56,893 bases of DNA, from contig SHMT01000032.1 in assembly GCA_004282745.1 (NCBI GenBank), positions 1 through 56,893 on the forward strand. The letters run 5' to 3'. A model generated the notes under the pieces. The model was not told the origin of the DNA and did no database searches. It saw nothing but the letters and a program-made list of their open reading frames with translations. Shown in pieces: positions 9,777 to 18,456 of the stretch (within the stretch, counting starts at the first letter, position 1; each line of letters begins with the position of its first letter). Made by a program: the position numbers and the translations under genes. This DNA comes from Candidatus Scalindua sp. SCAELEC01 (GTDB lineage Bacteria; Planctomycetota; Brocadiia; Brocadiales; Scalinduaceae).

Positions 9777-11189
9777 ATGGATACATATAAAGACGAACTA
9801 GCTCCATGGGAACGGAGAAGCGACCATTATCAAAAAGTAGAACTTGGTCAGAGTCTTGAGTCTGTCAAAGGTACTTTAAAAGATCAGACTTTTGAAATGA
9901 TACAGTCCCGGATTGCTAAGGCAAATGAAATAATTGCAAATCCAAAAATGGATGCAAGTTCAATCCTTGAGTTGGGGTATGATTTAAAGAGTGTAGGAGA
10001 AGGAATTTATGGATTAAAAGCTGCGTTTGAGTGGGGTATCTCAGATGTAGTGTGGCAAATAGAGTTAAATGGTAAATATTTAAGTGAGTCCTTGGGAGAT
10101 CTTTATAAAACGTTTAAACCTCAGGTGAAAAAATTATTCAATGATGCAAAAGCTGCTTATGGAGAAGGTAGTGTTGAAGAGGCATTAGAGAAGTTTCTGG
10201 AACTTGATGCGGAGATCAGTTTTGATTTTGCTACGCACATAACTCTCGGTATCATTTATCTTTTTCACGAGATAAATAAAGAGAGGGCGGGAGAATATTT
10301 TAATAAGGCCCTAAACTATGTGAGATCTACTTCCCATTATTACACAGCGTACGTTCTCATATACAATGCATTGATAAAACGTGATTTTGGTAAAATTGAA
10401 GAAGCTGAAAGCTGTACGAGAGAAGCCATGAATATCTGCTCAAATTTCACCGAGGCAATGTATCAAAATGCACAGTATAACGCTCTCTTGAACAAACCGG
10501 ATATTGTAATTCCCCTCCTGAGAAAGGTTATTAAGAGCGATATTATCTATTGCCTAAAAATCCATGGTGAACAAGATTTTGAAGGCATAAGAGCAGACAT
10601 TGGTAAACTGTTTGAGGAGATCAGGGAAGAGCAAAACAGAGATGCGAGCAATGGATTTAAAGAATTGAAAAAAAAGGTAATATCACTTAATGAAAGTGTC
10701 GTCAAGGTGAAAGACTTGGGTTACGATCTCCCAAAGACCTTTTTTGTTGAATCACTCCGGGATGATAATAATGAAGTGGAGTTAATGATAAGTAGAAATA
10801 CGATTTTTGACGCTTACACAGCAAAACTGTTTCTTCTACCAATAGGCAAGAGTACGCAAAAGAAAAAATTAGCACTGAAGGAGAAGTGTAAAAACCTGAT
10901 AGATGAGCTTGAAGACAAGAGAGACAGCCTGGGGCGTCAATTATTTGAAGAAAACAAGAAAAAACCGTTTTCCCGCTTTATCATGTACTTCGTTTTTGGC
11001 CAATTTGTTGCTGTTCCTGTCGGTATTTCGTTTGGAATTCCCGTGGGAATATATGTAGCAGAATTTGTCCTTTTTGCTTTGTGTCTCATTTTTAATCTCG
11101 GACGTTCAGGTAACTCAGGGAAAGAGATCTTAGCTCTGGAGGAGAAGAAAGAGAGGCTGTATTGGGTCATGAAAACAATTAAGACATGA
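9777..11189 (+). CDS. TPR-like repeat protein with a C-terminal membrane hairpin
   Basis: 470 residues. The first 280 are almost entirely helical with degenerate TPR-type repeats (for example at about 128-150, 168-190 and 205-228) and a characteristic LKAAFEWGISDVVWQIE segment. A predicted coiled coil at about 360-395 is followed by two hydrophobic segments (about 402-422 and 425-445; AVPVGISFGIPVGIYVAEF), so the helical domain probably hangs on the cytoplasmic face of the inner membrane. TPR domains bind other proteins; the partner is unknown. The gene stands alone and is convergent with the next gene, 5 bp away. Confidence 0.7.
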   Translation: MDTYKDELAPWERRSDHYQKVELGQSLESVKGTLKDQTFEMIQSRIAKANEIIANPKMDASSILELGYDLKSVGEGIYGLKAAFEWGISDVVWQIELNGKYLSESLGDLYKTFKPQVKKLFNDAKAAYGEGSVEEALEKFLELDAEISFDFATHITLGIIYLFHEINKERAGEYFNKALNYVRSTSHYYTAYVLIYNALIKRDFGKIEEAESCTREAMNICSNFTEAMYQNAQYNALLNKPDIVIPLLRKVIKSDIIYCLKIHGEQDFEGIRADIGKLFEEIREEQNRDASNGFKELKKKVISLNESVVKVKDLGYDLPKTFFVESLRDDNNEVELMISRNTIFDAYTAKLFLLPIGKSTQKKKLALKEKCKNLIDELEDKRDSLGRQLFEENKKKPFSRFIMYFVFGQFVAVPVGISFGIPVGIYVAEFVLFALCLIFNLGRSGNSGKEILALEEKKERLYWVMKTIKT

Positions 11190-11194
11190 AGGCT

Positions 11195-11737
11195 CTATTT
11201 CGAGATAGTACCAGATTCCTTTGGCTTAAACCACATTTCGTAAAGGGGGAGTGTGGTAAGACATAGGAAACAGAAACCGAGAATATAGTATGACGTAATG
11301 AGAGATAGAGAAAATGCACTGGATTTAAACCGTATTAACCAGGGGCCGGATAAATTTAACAAATTTCCGGTAAAAGCAAGGCTATATATCGAGACCTTAA
11401 TCCACTCTCTTGTTAAGGTCATTGAAAAAATACGTGACATAACGAAGGTTATGAGTGGAATAGCAAACGCATGGACATGGGTGATTTCAAGGATCTCCCG
11501 ATACGTCTTGGGAAAAAGGAAACCCTCCTGTAAGAGCTCATCATTCTGTTCGTACTCCAATTCATCATCATATGCTCCCTCATTACCGTTATAGTGATGA
11601 AACGTTTTCTTTGGAGCAAAGCTTGTTCTCTCGTAAAAGCTTACACAAGAAACCGAGAAAGCGCCTCCCATCAATACGAGAAAAAAGGTTATGAATAATT
11701 TATTACTTGTCGCTGATTTTGAGAGTCCTCTTGCCAT
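11195..11737 (-). CDS. Four-helix inner-membrane protein of unknown function
   Basis: 180 residues. One hydrophobic segment near the N-terminus (about 14-32) is followed by a 60-residue acidic extramembrane loop (EGAYDDELEYEQNDE) and three or four further helices (about 88-172). The second begins with THVHAFAIPLITFVMSR. An HVH motif at a membrane face can ligate haem or metal, and I recall similar small HVH proteins near cytochrome genes in other anaerobes, but that is weak. The neighbours (TPR membrane protein, MurJ) give no function. Confidence 0.55.
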   Translation of the reverse strand: MARGLSKSATSNKLFITFFLVLMGGAFSVSCVSFYERTSFAPKKTFHHYNGNEGAYDDELEYEQNDELLQEGFLFPKTYREILEITHVHAFAIPLITFVMSRIFSMTLTREWIKVSIYSLAFTGNLLNLSGPWLIRFKSSAFSLSLITSYYILGFCFLCLTTLPLYEMWFKPKESGTISK

Positions 11738-11860
11738 CTTTCGGTAAAGTCAATAACAAACATAAAGGAAATAATTACCGCCGAGATTATAAACAAATGA
11801 ACCGTTAAAGAAAAGTATAAAAAGTCTTTATTCACAAAATGGAGCACACAGTGGTTTGAT

Positions 11861-13483
11861 TCACTCTTTTCTTTTCTTTAAGACATGCACATATAAATAC
11901 TTTAATTCTTCTGATCTTAAGAATACCGATACTGCAAAGTAGATAACAATGGCAATAATCAACGGTACAAATAGTCTGAGTAATTTAGTCTGTAAACTAC
12001 CGTCTCCAGCTGTAAGCTTTGAGAGGACCAACCAACATGCAATAGACATGATAAGGGTTGAAACGGTAGTCTTTAGCAGTGAGGTGTAGATATGTTTCGT
12101 GCCTGTGATGTTGTGTTTGCGTTGGAAGATAGTGAAGAGGATGATTATTTGGATTATAGCGCTTAAGGCGGTTGCTAATGCAAGCCCCCCTTCTCGAAGA
12201 AACCAGATGAGCGATATGTTAAGGATAAGGTTGAGAAGTACCATACCAGCGCCAACCTTAACGGGTGTTATGGTGTCCTTCATGGCATAAAAGGCCCTTA
12301 CGATCACATGCAAGGCAGAATATGCCCATACACCCAGGGCGTAAAAGGCAATCACCGTAGAGGTTCGATAGGTTGATTCTGCCGTAAACGCGTTTCTCTC
12401 ATAAAAGAGCTCAACCAAAGGTCTCCGTAACAGTATTAATCCAACTGATGCCGGCATACCAATGAAGAGTATGACCCGTATTGCTTGGTTATATGTCAGG
12501 GTGAAATTTTCCCAATCTTTCCGTGCGGCATGGGTTGAAAAATAGGGGAAAACTGCTGTAGCCATTGCTATTCCAAAGACCCCCAGTGGGAATTGTATTA
12601 ACCGGTCACCATAGTAGAGGACGGACACGGCACCTGTTTCTAATGGATAAGGGATGGTTATACTGCCTATAAGAAAGTTTTCGGCGCCACCGGTCGGTTG
12701 TGAAAAGGTGATGGCAATAACACTATCCAGAAGGACGTTAATCTGGACAGCAGCCAGTCCGAAAATAATTGGTAACATGAGGGTTATAATACGTCTGAAA
12801 CCCGGATGGGTGAAAGAGAGAGAAGGCCGAAAGAGTACACCCGTTTTTCTCAATATCGGTATTTGAATTCCTAATTGAATGAGACCTCCGAAGAGGATGG
12901 CAACGGCGACACCAAAAATCTTGTTTTCGAGAGTTTCACCAAACAGGGGTGTAAGCGTGAAGACCCCAATAATCCAACAGATGTTTAGTGCTATAGGCGC
13001 GATCGCCGGCATGAAAAAATGTTTTAGCGAATTTAAGACGGCCATAGCAAATGCTGCCATGCATATGAATAAAACATAAGGGAACGTTATTGTGAGCAGC
13101 TTCAGGACTAATTCCCACTTATGATTAAGAGGGGTAAAATAAGGTACTAAGATAAATGAAGTTTCTGAAATGATAATAATTATGGAGAGAATGATTAAGA
13201 GTGCTGTACCGGTAACGTTTACGAGCTCCATGGCACATTTTCTCTCTTTTGTTTCAAGATATTCAGTAAAAATGGGAATAAAGGCAGCGCTTAATGCACC
13301 TTCTCCAAAGAGTCGACGGAACAGATTTGGTATCTTGAAGGCAACAACAAATGCATCCCACGCGATCCCAGTACCAAAAACACTTGCACAGATTATGTCC
13401 CTGGCCAACCCTAAAATCCTGCTCAATAGGGTGCAGATACTGATAGTCTTGGCAGAACGCAAAAAATTTCTCTTCTCACTCAT
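11861..13483 (-). CDS. murJ: Lipid II flippase MurJ (MviN)
   Basis: 540 residues with about 14 membrane helices, standard for MurJ, which flips the peptidoglycan precursor lipid II to the periplasm. The N-terminal LLSRILGLARDIICASVFG and the IPNLFRRLFGEGALSAAFIP segment carry the family's conserved arginines and the GEGA motif, and PLGVFGIAMATAVFP in the middle is also typical. Its presence implies peptidoglycan synthesis. It lies 95 bp downstream of thiE on the same strand with an imperfect hairpin between them, so it may or may not be cotranscribed. Confidence 0.95.
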   Translation of the reverse strand: MSEKRNFLRSAKTISICTLLSRILGLARDIICASVFGTGIAWDAFVVAFKIPNLFRRLFGEGALSAAFIPIFTEYLETKERKCAMELVNVTGTALLIILSIIIIISETSFILVPYFTPLNHKWELVLKLLTITFPYVLFICMAAFAMAVLNSLKHFFMPAIAPIALNICWIIGVFTLTPLFGETLENKIFGVAVAILFGGLIQLGIQIPILRKTGVLFRPSLSFTHPGFRRIITLMLPIIFGLAAVQINVLLDSVIAITFSQPTGGAENFLIGSITIPYPLETGAVSVLYYGDRLIQFPLGVFGIAMATAVFPYFSTHAARKDWENFTLTYNQAIRVILFIGMPASVGLILLRRPLVELFYERNAFTAESTYRTSTVIAFYALGVWAYSALHVIVRAFYAMKDTITPVKVGAGMVLLNLILNISLIWFLREGGLALATALSAIIQIIILFTIFQRKHNITGTKHIYTSLLKTTVSTLIMSIACWLVLSKLTAGDGSLQTKLLRLFVPLIIAIVIYFAVSVFLRSEELKYLYVHVLKKRKE

Positions 13484-13509
13484 TTATCATCTTTAGGGAA
13501 TAAAGGTCG

Positions 13510-13549
13510 CTCTGTTTTCCGCCTGTCGGATAGGCAAGGAAGGGCAGAG
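13510..13549 (-). terminator. Imperfect hairpin between thiE and murJ
   Basis: CTCTG..TTCCGCCT pairs with AGGC..GGAA..CAGAG around a 7-nt loop, giving 13 bp interrupted by small bulges. No long T-run follows on the minus strand. It could be a weak terminator or attenuator between thiE and murJ, or a repeat relic. Confidence 0.35.
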
Positions 13550-13578
13550 GTTGAAGCTATAAATAAAATATTGATAAT

Positions 13579-14220
13579 TTAACAATAAAGCGAAATTAAT
13601 TTCTGTTTGAATTCTCTCGTAGACGAGAGAATGTCATTGGTGCTTATAATGGCAGAGCACACTGCAACCCTCGAAACACCAGCCCTACAGACTTGATCTA
13701 TGTTGGAGAGGTTTATAGCTCCAATGGCAATAAAGGGGATGTGTATCTCCTTAATGACTTCTTGCACAAGGCCAAGCCCAACAGGTGGTTCCATGCTCTT
13801 TGTTTTGGTAGGGTATATGGGTCCAACAGCAATATAATCAGCACCATGTTCTTGTGCCAGAATGGCTTGTGAAATATTGTGTGTTGATACTCCGACAATT
13901 TTTTCTGAACCAAGGCTTTTTTTTGCTTCAGCGATACTTCTGTCGAGTTGTCCCAAGTGAACGCCATCAGCATTTACCTCCTTAGCAACATTTATGCGGT
14001 CGTTAATGATAAGCAGTGTATCTGATTTGTCCGTTAACTCACGTATATCTCCGGCGAGCGATATAAATTCACAATCGGACATTGTCTTTTCCCGCAGCTG
14101 TATAGCATCAGCGCCACCAAGGATGGTAAGTTCCACCGTTTCTTTAATCGGTCTGGAAGCAATGTTACTGCTAATCAATACGTAAACTCTTATCTGAGAG
14201 ACAGCGTCCTTTATCGACAT
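13579..14220 (-). CDS. thiE: Thiamine-phosphate synthase
   Basis: 213 residues, the normal length for ThiE, which joins hydroxymethylpyrimidine diphosphate and thiazole phosphate to give thiamine phosphate. Family motifs are present in order: QLREKTM (pyrimidine pocket), INDRINVAKEVNADGVHLGQLD (diphosphate and Mg2+ site), VGVSTHN, DYIAVGPIYPTKTK and the C-terminal AIGAINLSNIDQVCRAGVSRVAVCSAI phosphate-binding region. No TPP riboswitch or other thi gene is visible nearby. It may be the proximal gene of a unit with murJ. Confidence 0.93.
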   Translation of the reverse strand: MSIKDAVSQIRVYVLISSNIASRPIKETVELTILGGADAIQLREKTMSDCEFISLAGDIRELTDKSDTLLIINDRINVAKEVNADGVHLGQLDRSIAEAKKSLGSEKIVGVSTHNISQAILAQEHGADYIAVGPIYPTKTKSMEPPVGLGLVQEVIKEIHIPFIAIGAINLSNIDQVCRAGVSRVAVCSAIISTNDILSSTREFKQKLISLYC

Positions 14221-14453
14221 GTTGGTTTAGGGTTAAAAAGTCGGAAATTTGCGTTCTGTTACCGTGAAACATTTTACTAGAGTTCTCTATCAACATCAAA
14301 AGGATTTTGCTGAAGAAGGGCAAATGCCTCTTTTATTCTGATTTTCACCAGATTTTCCAACTCTCGGTAATTCATATTACTCAAATTATCTTAATCACAG
14401 TGAAATTAACGAGAAGCAATATCTTTCAAATGTCATGACAAATTTGATTTGTG
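14221..14453. other. Gene-free stretch between divergent thiE and the purF promoter
   Basis: AT-rich sequence with no convincing ORF. It should hold the thiE promoter on the minus strand, but I see no clear -35/-10 pair there. The rest of the gap is the promoter and the structured segment listed separately. Confidence 0.4.
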
Positions 14454-14481
14454 TTGACACGTATAGGTGTCTTGCTATAAT
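14454..14481 (+). promoter_or_regulatory. Consensus sigma-70 promoter upstream of the structured segment and purF
   Basis: Perfect -35 TTGACA (14454-14459) and perfect -10 TATAAT (14476-14481) with a 16-bp spacer. Transcription would start near 14488-14490, immediately before the first base of the outermost helix of the structured segment. Confidence 0.75.
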
Positions 14482-14490
14482 TTTCAAATA

Positions 14491-14701
14491 AGGGTTCGGG
14501 AATACATCTCGTTGCATTCCTGCATCTCATTTTCAGGCCATCTTTGTCCGATCTTCACTCGCTGAATCTTCGGTGTGGCTTAGGCTACGCTTGAGGTACC
14601 GCTCGATCAGATAAACCAAATCTAGCCTAAACCTGCGTGCCCGCGCAGCTAAAGCGACTCGGACGGGCCGTAAATTGTAAAGTTATTTTCTCGTGAACCC
14701 T
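14491..14701 (+). ncRNA. Candidate structured RNA (independent ncRNA or purF leader), family not recognised
   Basis: About 211 nt, clearly more G+C-rich than its flanks, between a consensus promoter and purF. Nested complementary segments close on each other. P1 is 14491-14502 with 14688-14701 (AGGGTTC/GAACCCT plus GGGAA/TTCTC). P2 is GGCC 14536-14539 with 14666-14669, then GTCCGA 14546-14551 with TCGGAC 14659-14664, then TCGCT 14559-14563 with AGCGA 14653-14657. Inside lie P3 TTAGGCTA 14580-14587 with TAGCCTAA 14623-14630, P4 CTGCG 14633-14637 with CGCAG 14644-14648, and a small hairpin TTGAG/CTCGA at 14591-14606. The predicted 5' end coincides with the start of P1. I see no conserved core of 6S, SRP, RNase P, tmRNA, T-box, cobalamin, TPP or purine riboswitch RNA. 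A G+C-rich palindromic DNA repeat is the alternative. Confidence 0.5.
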
Positions 14702-14729
14702 AACAGAATTGGGCATAAAGGATGGAGTA

Positions 14730-16148
14730 TTGAAAAAAGCAAAAGAGTCTTGCGGTTTGTTTGGGGTCTTTGACTGTAAGGATGCGGTAGAAAAGGTCTA
14801 TTATGGGCTCTATTCATTACAGCATCGTGGTGAAGAGAGTGCGGGGATAGCTTCTTCAGACAGCAGAGGGGTTATACATCATAAAGGACTTGGTTTGGTA
14901 AATGATGTTTTTACTCCACAGATTCTCAAAGATTTGCAGAGATCCAATGCCATAGGACATGTTCGATATTCTACTTATGGTACCAGTGATTATGATAATG
15001 CACAACCCTTGGTTGTCACCTACTCAAAAGGTGAGGTAGCAATTGCACACAACGGTCAATTGCTTGATGCAAGTAAACTTCGAGAAGATTATGAGCAACA
15101 TGGATCTATCTTTCACACAACTTCGGATACGGAAGTAATCGTGCATCTCATGGCAAAACCAAGCCATGTTGAAAAAAAGAACCTCTCCCATGTCCTGAAC
15201 CATCTGAAAGGTGCATTTTCACTCCTGTTTTTAACAAAAGATGAGATGGTTGGTGTGAGAGATCCTTCTGGTTTTCGTCCACTTTCATTGGGAAAGGTAG
15301 ATGGTAGTTATGTCATTGCATCTGAAACCTGTGCACTGGACCAAATAGGTGCGGAGTACATAAGAGACATTGAGCCCGGTGAGGTTGTTTATATTAATAA
15401 ATATGGATTAAAAAGTGAGATATATTGCTCTCCTAGAAGGATTCGTCCCTCATCTTGTATCTTTGAAATGATCTATTTTTCCCGTCCTGATAGTGTGATA
15501 TTTGGTGAGAGCGTCCATATTTTTCGTAAAAAATTAGGGATGCGTCTGGCTGAAGAATTTCCCGCTGATGCCGATATCGTAATATCCGTTCCTGAAGGAG
15601 GAAACTCTGCAGCGTTAGGTTACTCACATTTTTCTGGTATCCCTATTGAGCGAGGCTTTATCAGAAATCACTATGTAGGAAGAACCTTTATTCAGCCTGG
15701 ACAGGGAAAAAGAGATAAGAAGGTTGAGTTGAAACTGAACGCAATTTCGGAGGTTGTAAAGGGTAAAAAAGTGGTAGTTGTAGATGACTCTATTGTTCGA
15801 GGAACTACATCAAGATCAAGACTTGGTCTTTTGCGCAAGGCTGGTGCAAAAGAGATACATGTTCGAATTAGTTGCCCTCCACTACGTTTTCCCTGTCATT
15901 ATGGTATTGATTTTCAGATTAAGGAAGAGTTAATCGCAGCCAATCACACAATTGAAGAGATAAGGAAGTTTTTAGAAGTTGACAGCCTGGCTTATATTAG
16001 TATTGAGGGTATGTTGGGTTGCACATCATTGCCAGACCGTCAATATTGCGAAGCATGCTTTTCGGGAGATTATCCGGTGTCCGTCGGGGGTAAGACAAAG
16101 AAAAATAAAAAAAGAGCGTCAACGAAAAAAAAGAGGGGTAAAGAATAG
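14730..16148 (+). CDS. purF: Amidophosphoribosyltransferase
   Basis: Catalyses the first committed step of purine synthesis, PRPP plus glutamine to phosphoribosylamine. I choose TTG 14730, which has an AAGGATGGAG ribosome-binding site 5 nt upstream; an in-frame TTG at 14709 has none. That gives a seven-residue propeptide before the catalytic cysteine of SCGLFGVF, which becomes the N-terminus after cleavage. SLQHRGEESAGI and the NGQL region belong to the glutaminase domain; the PRPP loop VVVVDDSIVRGTTS is present. Cysteines in SSCIF, ISCPP and the YCEAC pair indicate the oxygen-labile [4Fe-4S] class of PurF seen in Bacillus. A lysine-rich tail (KKNKKRASTKKKRGK) is extra. purM starts 2 bp after its stop, so they form an operon. 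Confidence 0.95.
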   Translation: MKKAKESCGLFGVFDCKDAVEKVYYGLYSLQHRGEESAGIASSDSRGVIHHKGLGLVNDVFTPQILKDLQRSNAIGHVRYSTYGTSDYDNAQPLVVTYSKGEVAIAHNGQLLDASKLREDYEQHGSIFHTTSDTEVIVHLMAKPSHVEKKNLSHVLNHLKGAFSLLFLTKDEMVGVRDPSGFRPLSLGKVDGSYVIASETCALDQIGAEYIRDIEPGEVVYINKYGLKSEIYCSPRRIRPSSCIFEMIYFSRPDSVIFGESVHIFRKKLGMRLAEEFPADADIVISVPEGGNSAALGYSHFSGIPIERGFIRNHYVGRTFIQPGQGKRDKKVELKLNAISEVVKGKKVVVVDDSIVRGTTSRSRLGLLRKAGAKEIHVRISCPPLRFPCHYGIDFQIKEELIAANHTIEEIRKFLEVDSLAYISIEGMLGCTSLPDRQYCEACFSGDYPVSVGGKTKKNKKRASTKKKRGKE

Positions 16149-16150
16149 GG

Positions 16151-17200
16151 ATGACAAAGTCAACTTATAAAGATGCAGGCGTTGATATAGAAACCAAGAG
16201 TAGGTTTACCCGTGATATTTATGGACAGATGCGAAAGACCTTTGGTCCGAGGGTAATTGAAAACCCAGGTGGTTTTGCAGGACTCTTTTCATTAAATTGT
16301 AACTCTAGAGAATACGAACAACCCGTTCTTATTGCTTCTACGGATGGTGTAGGTACGAAGTTGAAAATTGCCTTCATGATGGACAGGCACAACACAATAG
16401 GTATAGATTTGGTGGCTATGTGTGTGAATGACCTATTGGTTCTTGGAGGAGAACCTCTGTTTTTTTTGGATTATTTGGCAAGTAGCAGTTTGGTGCCTGA
16501 GAAGCTAAAGGAAGTTGTTGAGGGAATTGCGACCGGTTGCTGCGAATCTGGTTGTTCCCTTATTGGAGGAGAAACACCTGAGCTGCCTGGCTTTTACAAT
16601 CCAGGAGAATATGATCTTGCGGGGTTTGCGGTAGGTGTTGTTGAGAAGAAGAGGATAATCAAGGGGGATAAAATTTTACCTGGTGATGTGGTGATTGGAT
16701 TACGGTCCAGTGGACTTCATAGCAATGGTTTTTCCCTGGTACGAAAGGTTCTCTTTGAAAAAGCCAATCTGGACATACATAGCGAAATTGACCAGATACG
16801 TGGCAATGTCGGTGATGAGCTTCTGGTGCCTACAAAAATTTATGTTCAACCAATTATGAGTTTGTTGCGTCAATATAAGATGAAGCGAGTAGTGAAGGGC
16901 ATGGCCCATATTACTGGTGGTGGGTTATTGGGAAATATTCCGAGGATTTTACCTTCCGGCTGTTCAGTGCAGATCCACAAAGGTGGCTGGCCGGCACATA
17001 GAATATTTAGCGTGATACAGGAGATGGGAGAGGTTGCGGAACATGAAATGTATCGTGTTTTTAATATGGGAATCGGGTTTGTTTTGATTGTATCGAAGTC
17101 TTTTTCATCTTCTGTTTTAAAAAATCTCCAGAAGATGAAAGAAGAGGCGTTTGTCATAGGAGAGGTTGTGAAGGGAGACGGGAGAGTAGAGATTGTTTAA
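16151..17200 (+). CDS. purM: Phosphoribosylformylglycinamidine cyclo-ligase (AIR synthetase)
   Basis: 349 residues, normal length for PurM, which closes the imidazole ring of purines with ATP. Motifs in order are the N-terminal YKDAGVDIE, the ATP-site STDGVGTKLKIA, the GGETPELPGFY signature, LRSSGLHSNGFSLVR and AHITGGGLLGNIPRILP. It follows purF by 2 bp, so translation is probably coupled and both use the promoter at 14454. It converges with pssA, whose stop is 3 bp away. Confidence 0.97.
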   Translation: MTKSTYKDAGVDIETKSRFTRDIYGQMRKTFGPRVIENPGGFAGLFSLNCNSREYEQPVLIASTDGVGTKLKIAFMMDRHNTIGIDLVAMCVNDLLVLGGEPLFFLDYLASSSLVPEKLKEVVEGIATGCCESGCSLIGGETPELPGFYNPGEYDLAGFAVGVVEKKRIIKGDKILPGDVVIGLRSSGLHSNGFSLVRKVLFEKANLDIHSEIDQIRGNVGDELLVPTKIYVQPIMSLLRQYKMKRVVKGMAHITGGGLLGNIPRILPSGCSVQIHKGGWPAHRIFSVIQEMGEVAEHEMYRVFNMGIGFVLIVSKSFSSSVLKNLQKMKEEAFVIGEVVKGDGRVEIV

Positions 17201-17202
17201 AT

Positions 17203-17943
17203 TTACCCAGAGGCTTGGATGAACCTCTTTTTAAAGATACCCTGATTGCCTATGATGACGTAGACACAAAAACCTAACGGGAGCATGATGCTCGGATACA
17301 TAATAAATAAAACAAGGAGGGTGATAAAGGTTCCAATTATCGTGAACGAAGCAGCCGGCCCATGTTTCTTCTTTATAACATCAACAATTTTAATGTATTG
17401 CACTTTGCTTAACATTAAGAGACTCAAGATGAAAGTGACGCTAGGAAGGCATGTTGCAACAGTTTGAACGCCAAGTTTGGTCTTAAGGTATGAATCTAGC
17501 AAGATTAGAGACGCCACGGTACCACCAGCTAAAGTGGATGGCAACCCGGTAAAATATTTACTCCTGACGTTTTCAGAGGTGCTGTCTGCTTCAAACTTTG
17601 CTAATCTAATAACGGCACACAAAGTGAACAAGAAGCAGACAAACCATATGGCAATGTGAGTGTTGAAAGCATCAATGCTGCCAAGGAGGAAAGCTGGTGC
17701 TAATCCAAACGTTATCATATCAGCAAATGAGTCAAAATGGCCACCCCAAGTAACATTTGATTTGAGTAGTCTTGCGAGTTGACCATCAAGGCCGTCAAAT
17801 ACCATTGCTGCAATAACAAGCCAGGCGGCGTAAGAGAGCTCTTTATGCATGATTAAGACAATCGCTCCAAAGCCACAAGCTAAATTGCCGGCAGTGACAA
17901 TCGTAGGAGAATAATTTTTCAATTTTGTCTTCAACATATACAT
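17203..17943 (-). CDS. pssA: CDP-alcohol phosphatidyltransferase, probably CDP-diacylglycerol-serine O-phosphatidyltransferase
   Basis: 246 residues with 6-8 membrane helices. The CDP-alcohol phosphotransferase signature is complete: D50, D53-G54, A57-R58, a glycine near 67, D71 and D75 (DGLDGQLAR ... GGHFDSFAD). These aspartates bind the metals and the CDP-lipid. N-terminal TAGNLACGFGAI and the overall length fit the phosphatidylserine synthase branch (PssA), giving phosphatidylserine and hence phosphatidylethanolamine. A phosphatidylglycerol-phosphate or inositol-phosphate enzyme is less likely. Start is ATG 17943 or ATG 17937; the latter has GGGA at better spacing. Confidence 0.85.
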   Translation of the reverse strand: MYMLKTKLKNYSPTIVTAGNLACGFGAIVLIMHKELSYAAWLVIAAMVFDGLDGQLARLLKSNVTWGGHFDSFADMITFGLAPAFLLGSIDAFNTHIAIWFVCFLFTLCAVIRLAKFEADSTSENVRSKYFTGLPSTLAGGTVASLILLDSYLKTKLGVQTVATCLPSVTFILSLLMLSKVQYIKIVDVIKKKHGPAASFTIIGTFITLLVLFIMYPSIMLPLGFCVYVIIGNQGIFKKRFIQASG

Positions 17944-18298
17944 TCCCAGGAATTGTTTAGCGAAAGAGCGCCGAGATAATTAATTGTTAGGGAAAACAAG
18001 CGAAATGCGGGCCAAAAAGTAACATTTTGTATGTATTTATTTGTTAGTGGTTGTAAGTGGCTTTATGTAAATTAGTTACCGTGTGCATAAAATTTTACTA
18101 TTCACGGGGAATAAAATTATTTTGGCATTAAGCGCAGGAAAATAACTGCACGAATCAAGGTCTGCACTGCACACTTGGATTTGTACTCAAGCCTTTTCCT
18201 GAAATGGGTTGAATAATAAAGCTATGCTTTTGACTCGTCCCTTAAACGGTATCGTAGATCCTTAAATGAGAATTCTTTATAGTACAGTATTCTAGGTA
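17944..18298. other. Gene-free stretch between pssA and F1 copy B
   Basis: About 355 bp of AT-rich sequence with no credible ORF. It probably holds the pssA promoter on the minus strand and ends in the AGGTA target duplication of F1 copy B. No hairpin or conserved site stands out. Confidence 0.4.
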
Positions 18299-18444
18299 GT
18301 GCGTGAACGAAAACCCAGTGTTTGAACCAAAACTGCCCAGGTACAAGGCGCGAAATAATTACGTAACCGGAGCGTACTCAAGTACGTGAGGATTACGTAA
18401 TTGTTGCAGCAACGCCGTAGATGGGTAGTTTTCGTTCAAACACT
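18299..18444 (-). mobile_element. F1 palindromic mini-element, copy B
   Basis: A 146-bp core flanked by perfect AGGTA duplications (18294-18298, 18445-18449), inverted relative to copy A and nearly identical to it. Its right boundary is only 12 bp upstream of the TTG start of nth, so the native 5' region of that gene has been displaced or separated. Confidence 0.88.
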
Positions 18445-18456
18445 AGGTAAATAACA

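Noticed and set aside
13994-14185. Open frames antisense to thiE and many other genes
   Set aside because: Antisense shadows of well-supported genes with no independent start context.
14221-14453. TPP riboswitch for thiE
   Set aside because: No CUGAGA or other TPP-box core on the minus strand upstream of the gene.
14491-14701. 6S RNA identity for the structured segment
   Set aside because: Size and promoter fit, but the inner part is multibranched rather than a single rod with a central bubble, and no 6S sequence signature is visible.
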